A stretch of 64,000 nucleotides of DNA from Taxillus chinensis. Taxonomy: Eukaryota; Streptophyta; Magnoliopsida; Santalales; Loranthaceae. This document shows positions 57,390 through 64,000 of the stretch, piece after piece; within the stretch, counting starts at the first letter, position 1, and each line of letters starts with the position of its first letter. The DNA is taken from contig CM042092.1 in the NCBI GenBank assembly GCA_023512835.1, positions 28,593,543 through 28,657,542 on the forward strand. Reading direction: 5' to 3'. A program made the position numbers and the translations under genes. Under the pieces are notes generated by a model, which did not search any database, was not told where the DNA came from, and saw nothing but the letters and a program-made list of their open reading frames with translations.

Positions 57390-57394
57390 ATGCA
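57390..57394 (+). repeat. Target-site duplication ATGCA (right of the composite)
   Basis: Matches 47696-47700; see there. Confidence 0.7.
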
Positions 57395-58759
57395 CTTCTT
57401 CGATCCCGCACTTCTTCGATGTAGTTGCTTTGAGGTCGACTGCGAATGCAGAGAGCGGTGGATTTCTCTGGACTTTTCAACACTTAACAACACACATGAG
57501 ATGCATATGACAATTCACATGATATTATTCATGATGAACAGTGTTGTGAGTGGAATTGAGATCACATGTCCAGAGCTTGGTTTATTTCAACCGAATGTCT
57601 GATTTACATGTATGGCAACTGTATCACTACCATTGAAGTCTCCAATTACCTTAGAAATGATTAAGTATATCATCATACAACATCATATGTCAGAAGGTGA
57701 TCACTATGTTAACATAGCATCCAGTAAACCATGATTTATCCATTTTAACAACCATGTCATAAAATCTGAGTCTTCTCACTTTTCAAAAAAACTTACTCGG
57801 CGGAGGCCTCACCCTCTCACCCTCGGGTCAAGCATGTGAGCTTGATTCAGGAACTAGAATTATACCGTATAAGTAAGCTCATGGTCAACCGAATCTTACC
57901 ACAACCCTGATCCAAAGAATGATTTTCGGTTCAAAGATAGATGACTTGAGAGACAGGATGGCCCTATTGAGAATCAAAACACACACTCTATCATTGTAAG
58001 ATTTACAACACAACAAAGTACAGGTAGAGTTTGGAGTTTGATCATTCAAATTGGTCTTGTGTGAGTTGTCTCTTTTCTTTTGTGGAGCACAATGTTTCGG
58101 TGCTTTACATGAGTCTTTTTACAAGGACACAGCTCAACACAGTATCTTTTTGAATCACATGATCATACATTTTGATCTCCAACTATTGCTATAACAGAGA
58201 CAAAATCTTGGAACAGTGAGGACTCCCCCTAAGATAGGCATTCAATCTATTGTCTATTATCATTTTGCCTTTTTCACCTTGCCTTTTTCAGTAAAAGGTA
58301 GTGGCTCTTCTTGAGTAATAGGCTTTTTATAATTCTCAAATACTATAGTCTCAGTCATCCTTTGAGCATTAAATCATTGAGGATCCTTTCCGTGCAGGCC
58401 AACAATACCATGAGATATAACAGTTCCTGCTAGTTAATGAATGCAATGCCACACAGGTAATATTCTCTCAGAATAAAATAACAGGTAATGGGAATATCTT
58501 CTGATAAAAAGAAGGGAAATTACACTCATTTCACTCAAGACTTGAGAGTTTATGACAGGTTGCCCAACTGACGTGAACCAGGTTCAGAGGTAGCAAGTTT
58601 CATCCATGTGATTTCTCACTTTCTAGCAGCAGATATGCATGAATCACACGTAGTCATTACTAATTTTCATGAAGGCATCATACGTTATTAACAGTGTCAT
58701 ACTTATGTTAATCGCACAGATAATTAGGTTGAAATGAAACACAAGACATGCAGTGAGTC
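57395..58759 (-). other. Spacer after pol (copia element 4, right part)
   Basis: No supported gene. A minus-strand purine run lies at 58226-58234 (plus strand CTCCCCCTA), as in the family-1 spacers. Confidence 0.6.
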
Positions 58760-59393
58760 TTATGAATTTGAATCCAACATGCCAAGTTTTGTCAGAAGTT
58801 CACTGAACCTGGTTTCTTGCAGAGGTTTGGTGAATATGTCGGCAAGCTGGTCATCAGTGGATATATACTCCAGGGAAATGTCTTTCTTTAGCACATGATC
58901 ACGTATAAAGTGATGTCTGACCTCATTGTGCTTGGTTTTGGGATGCATAACAGGATTATTTGAAATTGCAATGGCACTTGTATTGTCACAATATCGAGGA
59001 ACGGCCTTCGGATCAAAACCATAATCCGATAGTCGACGGCCATCCAGGTAATTGAGCACAACGACTTCCCTGCAGCAATATATCCAACAATTTGTGGAGG
59101 TTGAAACCGAATTCTGTTTCTTGCTAAACCAGGATACAAGTCTATTGCCTAAGAGTTGGCATGTTCCACTTGTGCTCTTTCTATCAATCCCGCATCCGGC
59201 AAAGTCCGCATATGAATATCCTCTCGGTTTAAAGTCGGACTCTTTTGGATACCATAGTCCCAAATTCTCGGTTCCCTTCAGATACCGCATGATCCTCTTG
59301 ACATGAGACAAGTGGGATTCCTTGGGATTAGCTTGGTATCTGGAACAGATGCATGTTGCAAACATTATGTCAGTCCGCTCTTTGTCGAGATAC
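58760..59393 (-). pseudogene. pol: pol pseudogene, RNase H end (copia element 4)
   Basis: About 200 codons from MFATCICSRYQANPKES through LRYLKG-like blocks, DRKSTSGTC, DNTSAIAISNNP, HFIRDHVLKK and LADIFTKPLQE to the stop at 58760. This is the C-terminal part of a copia polyprotein. It is open throughout, but a local garbling near 59100 (NCWIYCCREVV in place of AEAEYIAAG-like residues) shows a compensated frame change. The rest of pol is beyond gypsy C. Confidence 0.85.
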
Positions 59394-59664
59394 TGTAAGG
59401 ACCCGTACCTTGAGTTAGTCGGTTTTCCTCCCGAGTAGAGTTTTTCTAGATTTTGACCTAGTAAATGGACTCCAATGAATTCACGTGCAAAAGGAAAGAT
59501 GCTTAGAATGATGTCCTCTATCTACCACGAAGTTTCAGGCCAAATGGACATGTATGTGAGGTGCACGTGATATGGGTCCAATTCACGTGCAGGTGTAATT
59601 GTCTTCTAAATGATGCAAGGAGGCTAGGGGTGAAGTTTGAGAGCATTTGGAGTCCATATGGAGG

Positions 59665-59692
59665 TGCACGTGAATTGGGGAATTCACGTGCA
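59665..59692 (+). promoter_or_regulatory. Perfect inverted repeat with GGGG centre (gypsy C)
   Basis: TGCACGTGAATT, GGGG, AATTCACGTGCA. Same as LTR D; A and B have a changed but still complementary version. Confidence 0.75.
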
Positions 59693-59821
59693 AATTGGCG
59701 TGCAGGCATATTTTTGCATGGTTCCCTTGGTTTTGTCATTCTAATGAACTTTCTCCAAAGGACCATGTTGAAATTCGAGTATTTTGGCCTATATGGGTGC
59801 GGAAAGGTGCTAACTTGTGTG

Positions 59822-59900
59822 ATCAAAACTACGTCGTTTTGATGCCGGGATTCACTTAATCAAAACTACGTCGTTTTGATGTTGTGTTGTCTATATAAGG
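59822..59900 (+). promoter_or_regulatory. LTR promoter module: twin ACGT palindromes plus TATA (gypsy C)
   Basis: Palindromes at 59822-59843 and 59859-59880, then CTATATAAGG at 59891-59900. Confidence 0.8.
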
Positions 59901-60505
59901 AGGAGAAGCTCTTTGTTTAGGTTTAGGGTTCTCTTCATTGCTGCAGCCGTCGTAGAGAGAGAGAGCTAGAGAGAGAGAAGGAAGGGGAGTTCTTTGGTTC
60001 TTCGCAGGAGCATCTCGCGTGGGGAGGACGGGCGTTTAGCGCGGGAGCAAGGAAGATCCGTTGTAAGGTAGGGATTCTGTTCTTCCTAAGTCCTCCTCTG
60101 TCCTAGGGTCCTAGGCAGAATATGAGTTATATCTCGTTATATTATTTATATGTAAATTCATATAGGTGTGACCTCCTATATGAATGTTGGCCTTCAATGG
60201 CGATTTTGGTGTTTCCTGGTGTTTGTGTGATGCATGAAAAGTGTTTGATAAAATGCCTTGTATGACATGCCTGCTACATGTTTGATGAAATGCCTGTGTG
60301 AACTTAGGTGTGTGTGTATGCCCATTATGTGTTTGGTATTATGTCCGGGTGACTGGACTTGTGGTTTAGTGTATGTATGTATCTTTGGATGTTTGCTCTA
60401 TGGCCTTGAATGGCCGGGTTTGTGCGCTTGTGAACGGGTGCACACCAAGTGTTTGGTTGTATGCTTAAGTGACCATGGTGTGTGGTGTGCTTGATTGTGG
60501 TATCT

Positions 60506-60635
60506 GGCCTGAAGAGGCGGTTAAACAACTTTGCTTGAGAGGCGGTTAAACCAGGTGGCCTGAAGAGGCGGTTAAATCACTTGGCCTGAAGAGGCGGTTA
60601 AATCACTTGGCCTGAAGAGGCGGTTAAATCACTTG
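60506..60635 (+). repeat. Tandem repeat, ~26-bp GGCCTGAAGAGGCGGTTAAA units
   Basis: Five units in a row downstream of the presumed transcription start, so transcribed. The last three are nearly identical, with an ATCACTT end. Related, fewer or more diverged units lie in the LTRs of B and A. Confidence 0.9.
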
Positions 60636-61148
60636 TGGATAAAGTGTTAGCCTGTGGCGATGGAAGGTTGTAATTGATGTGGTTTTTATTATGTTTGTTG
60701 ACATTATTGTAACACAACACCGCACTTGTACACATGGCATGTAGATGCTAGGAACATGGGATGGGTTGGGGAGACTTGATCCCTACCGAGCCGTGGTTGC
60801 TCACCCCTCCTACCGTGTTTGCTCCTTTTCCAGGGACTTACAGGCGTTAGGTGGATACACCAAGGTGGAAGACCCTCTCCACTTTATTGTTCATTTCAAA
60901 GTAATGTACTTTTATGATTTATGTAACCCCAAGGAGGGGAATGTACTAAGGGATTGAACTGTAATCGGGGACTTGGTTGTTTTGTGAACCTTTGATGTTT
61001 TGGAATTAAATAAAGATGTGGCTTATTTGATTTATTGCAATTGTTAGACTTGCTTGTGTGGCATCCAGTAATCCAACCCCATTGCCCTCCGTGTGGGTGA
61101 ATGGGGAGTCACGCACCGGTTTCCTCGGGTTGGAAATCCGGGCGTGAC

Positions 61149-61577
61149 AATATGGTATCGAGCATGGTCTAGTTGGCCTAGGGTAGTGGGCGGACTTGGT
61201 TATCTTGAGTCCTTTGGAGGAGCCTGGAGGGACATGCTTGATCAACATGGCTCTCTTTGAGCCTCCAAGGTGTACTTAGGGTAGTCCAGTCTTGTGGTAG
61301 GATTTGCATGCATTGGCATTAGGGCACTAGTTGCATTTGTTGTCATGTGTGAAGGATGTGCATAACATGATTATGTGTGAACCGTGCAACTCGAGTATTC
61401 TTGGAATGCCTTGGGTATGACTACAATGTGGATCGTCTGTGTGCAATAGTGATTGATGCAATGGTTAAAATGTGTGTAATGCCATGTACGGCTTGACTTG
61501 ATAATGGGGTAGAGGTAGTCAACTTGTTAGTAGTCAAACGCGTTCGACGTTTGTGCATCTTACTTCATGTAGTAAGA
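61149..61577 (+). other. Leader of gypsy C with degraded primer site
   Basis: The primer site at 61153-61167 reads TGGTATCGAGCATGG, one base short of the copy in B (TGGTATCAGAGCATGG). The rest is untranslated leader. Confidence 0.8.
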
Positions 61578-62900
61578 ATGCCACCGAGGAGAGTGACACG
61601 TGCGTCCGGGCAATGGGCGATGAGTCATCTGCCCATGAGGGTCCGGGTGCGGGACCATCCGTTGGAGGGCATGCGTTGTTCCTGGCACAGCTACAAGAAG
61701 GCATCCGGCTAGAGGTACGAGAGCTACGGGAGGGACTCCGGCGGGACGTTCGGGAGGAGGCTGCGCCGTGAGATGGCAAGACAACAAGTGGTGCCACCAC
61801 CACCACCACCGGAGGAGAGCCGCCTCGTGAGCGTGAGAGTTCGCTGGGTGGTGTACCGACCCGTGCAGAGGATGACGTGGTGACACGGTTCCGAAAGGAA
61901 CAACCTCCGCGATTTAAGGGGGGAGAAGATCCTGTGGTAGCCGAGCAGTGGTTGAGGCGGATTGAGCATGTGTTCTCCTTCCTCCCGCCCCGGGAAGAAG
62001 ATAAGGTGCGGGCGGCAATTCGGCAACTGGAGGGGGATGCTTTGGAGTGGTGGATGAGTGTTGCGGGGAGCCGTGCGGTGCAACTCATGTTTTGGGAGGA
62101 GTTCTTGCAACTCTTCCATGATGAGTTCTTCCGGAATCGGTGAGATGGCGTAAGAGGGAAGAATTTGGCAGCTTGACGAGGGATCCAAGACGGTACCCGA
62201 GTATGAGCGGGAGTTCCAGGAGATTGAGTAGGTTTGCTCCTGAGACCGTGGTAAGGGAGGACCTGAAGGCCCACAAGTTCACCTTGGGTCTCAGGCCAGC
62301 CCTTAGGGAGAGGGTGGCGATTCTACGCTTGAGGACCTATGCCGAGGCCGTGGAGACGGCCCGTATAGCCGAGAGAGAACCGGACGATGGGAGGCAGGCC
62401 CATCGGGGGCGCCAATTGCAGAGTGGGCCTGATCGAGATGCAGGGTCCAAGAGGCTCAAGACGGAGGAGAGGGATAGCAGTTCTTTTCGCAGTCGGGGTC
62501 GGACATCCGTGAACCCCCGGGAGGTTCACCTTTGGCGGCGGAAGACAGGGTGGTCCATCCGGGGAGTCTACCGAGCAGATGCCATCTTGTGGAGAGCAGG
62601 GTCACTTCAAAGGGGAGTGCCCCAAGAAGGACCGGCGATGCAACAACGTGTGGACGAGAGGGTCATTTGCGCCGGGTTTGCAGGAGTGGCAACAGGGGAA
62701 CAGGGGGCGCGGCATCCGGCGTGAGGAGTGATGCTAGCTTCCGTGCACCAGCCGAGAGACCGGCTCGTCGGTGGCGGAGCCAGCCAGGTAGGATCTAGTC
62801 GGACCCGACCCCGGGGGAGGCCGAGCGGCAGCAGACCGAGGCCGGAGGCAACCTTAGCGGGAAGCGTCCAGGTGAGTGAGCCGACCGGTGGCACGGGCCA
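61578..62900 (+). pseudogene. gag: gag pseudogene (gypsy C)
   Basis: The ATG at 61578 gives MPPRRVTRASG; a 1-base loss shortly after shifts the frame. Capsid blocks AEQWLRRIEHVFSFLPPREED, FWEEFLQLFHDEFF, HKFTLGLRPALRERVAILRL and a damaged knuckle region (REGHLRRVCRSGNRG near 62650-62690) follow. Frame changes near 61600, 61770, 62140, 62530 and 62640. Confidence 0.85.
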
Positions 62901-64000
62901 AGGGAGGGTGTTTGCGCTGGAGGCGACATACCAGGAGGAGGCCGAGCTACCACCCCCACCACTTGAGGGTGGAGCAGGACCATCGGTGGTTAGAGGTACC
63001 CTCTTGATCTCCCGTACATTAGCTTCGTTCTTTTCGATACGGGTGCATCATGTTCGTTTGTTGCCGAGCTTGTAATAGACGGCTTGGGGTTAGCTTGTGT
63101 GGAGGCCGCGAGGCCCCTAGTTGTGGAGTCTCCGGTAGGAGGCATGATTGAGGTACGGCGAGTGTGTCATGAGCTGTGTGTTAACCATAGGCGAGGTGGA
63201 GCCGAGTTTTGACTTGCATGTGATGCCTTTGAGAACATTTGACCCGATCTTGGGTATGGATTGGCTTATGGCTTTCCAGGCCAAGATAGATTGTTATCGG
63301 CGGCGTGTGACCTTCGTGACACTGCGCAGGGACCTCTTGCACCCCGGCAGGGGGAGTGGGATTGTGAGGCGAGTCGGGCCGGGCCGGTGTCGGACCAGTG
63401 GGGTGCCATTACCCACAGGTTGCAGCCCTGACCTTTTCGAGGAGGGTAAGGTGGAAAGGAGGGTGTGGCCCGCTATTGTGGACCAATTTCGGGATGTTTT
63501 TCCTGAGCGGTTGAGGAGTTTGCCACCTAAGAGGAGTGTGGAGTTCACCATTGAGTTGGTGCGGGGGACGGGTCCGATTTCCCAAGTAGCGTATCGTATG
63601 GGACCAGCCGAGCCGAGGGTATATCAAGGGTATATCGGACCAAGTACCTCACCTTGGGGGACAAATCGAGGAGTTGGGGGACCAAGGGTATATCGGACCA
63701 AGTACCTCACCTTGGGGTGCTTCGGTGCTCTTTCTTAAGAAGGTCGATGGCACGCTTCGTCTCTGCATCGACTACGGAAGTCATTCGGTGGATCGTGAAG
63801 AACAAGTACCCGTTGCCTCGGATAGATGACCTATTTGACCAATTGAGTGGGGCCCAGGTGGTTTTCCAAGATAGATTTACGGTCGGGGTATCACCGGCTC
63901 GGGGTTAGGGAGGAGGACATCCCTAAGACGGCTTTCGGTGCGGGTATGGGCATTATGAGTGGGTAGTGATGCCTTTCGGGCTCACTAATGCCCCAAACAG
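62901..64000 (+). pseudogene. pol: pol pseudogene, 5' part: protease and start of RT (gypsy C)
   Basis: Protease is seen as GTLLISRTLAS and, after a 1-base loss, the GATACGGGTGCA coding for DTGA near 63035. Then LILGMDWLMAFQAKIDCYRRRV (in part) and VEFTIELV. Reverse transcriptase starts near 63540 ([11 protein letters not shown]) and reaches [12 protein letters not shown] at the window edge. A local duplication at 63619-63720 interrupts it. Confidence 0.8.
63619..63720 (+). repeat. Short duplication in gypsy C pol
   Basis: A ~34-bp stretch (GGTATATCGGACCAAGTACC...) occurs twice, at about 63619-63654 and 63683-63718. Gypsy A and B have it once. Confidence 0.8.

Larger units (their letters stand above)
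39916..59393 (-). mobile_element. Copia family-2 element 4, minus strand, interrupted three times
   Basis: Read on the minus strand from the right: pol end (59393-58760), spacer (58759-57395), insertion of the gypsy B-TRIM composite, spacer, tail ORF (47211-44244), polypurine tract, 3' LTR (43827-39916, itself split by a solo gypsy LTR). Gypsy C cuts pol at 59394, and the remaining 5' part lies outside the window. It is a distinct family from elements 1-3: its LTR sequence differs, but the layout and LTR termini (TGTTGG..., a C-run near the end, GGGACCTACA) show the same clade. Confidence 0.8.
59394..61148 (+). repeat. Gypsy C 5' LTR
   Basis: 1755 bp from TGTAAGGACC to GGGCGTGACA. It contains several CACGTG G-boxes (near 59482, 59564, 59586, 59667, 59685), the inverted repeat, the twin palindromes and the tandem array at 60506. 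Confidence 0.92.
59394..64000 (+). mobile_element. Ty3/gypsy element C, 5' part
   Basis: LTR, primer site, leader, gag, protease and the start of reverse transcriptase on the plus strand, running off the window. It is inserted in the pol of copia element 4; the five bases before it are GATAC, but the other side is not visible. Its LTR start (TGTAAGGACCCGTACC) groups it with solo LTR D rather than with A and B. Confidence 0.88.

Noticed and set aside
60258..60494. Cys-rich open frame in LTR C, with antisense or sense counterparts in the LTRs of B
   Set aside because: It is LTR sequence made of TGTGTG-type repeats; there is no sign of codon-level conservation.

Overview
The window is repeat-rich plant nuclear DNA, a stack of LTR retrotransposons nested in one another, with no intact host gene. 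The evidence for a plant is the set of mobile families (Ty1/copia elements of Maximus/SIRE type, Ty3/gypsy chromoviruses of Tekay/Del type, a TRIM and a CACTA end), initiator-Met-tRNA primer sites next to nearly every LTR, and a fragment of a plant-type glutamate dehydrogenase gene with an intron. The species cannot be told from the sequence.

Layout. 1-1322: one end of a CACTA transposon with palindromic subterminal repeats. 1323-6581 (+): 3' part of copia family-1 element 1, with its tail ORF and a partial LTR. 6582-16065 (+): copia family-1 element 2, with LTR, gag, pol and tail ORF, cut off just before the protease domain of the tail ORF. At about 16065 it abuts copia element 3 in inverted orientation, which runs on the minus strand from its LTR (33468-32160) to 16066. 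Gypsy element A (19537-27546, +) sits inside the reverse transcriptase of element 3 and is flanked by the 5-bp duplication ATTGA. 33479-35863: two further family-1 LTR pieces around a small glutamate dehydrogenase pseudogene. 35864-38440: a 2.6-kb LTR of another family with its primer site and leader. 39916-59393 (-): copia family-2 element 4, carrying a solo gypsy LTR (41770-43704) in its own LTR and a gypsy-B plus TRIM composite (47701-57389) flanked by ATGCA in its tail. 59394-64000 (+): gypsy element C, which runs off the window.

The most interesting content is the extra open reading frame downstream of pol in both copia families. It combines an N-terminal domain resembling the plant 'putative plant transposon protein' domain, a low-complexity and coiled-coil linker, and a C-terminal Ulp1-like (C48) cysteine protease. 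In family 2 the protease keeps a full His-Asp-Gln-Cys set. The two families are clearly diverged but keep the same order of parts, so this looks like a retained accessory gene of a copia lineage rather than a one-off capture. Other points of note are twin ACGT-centred palindromes upstream of the TATA box in every gypsy LTR, an inverted repeat in those LTRs whose arms have changed together, arrays of short repeats inside the copia LTRs, and a TRIM-gypsy composite that shares one target-site duplication.

All coding regions are read from the sequence by eye. Nearly all carry frameshifts or stops and are pseudogenes. Domain boundaries are approximate.
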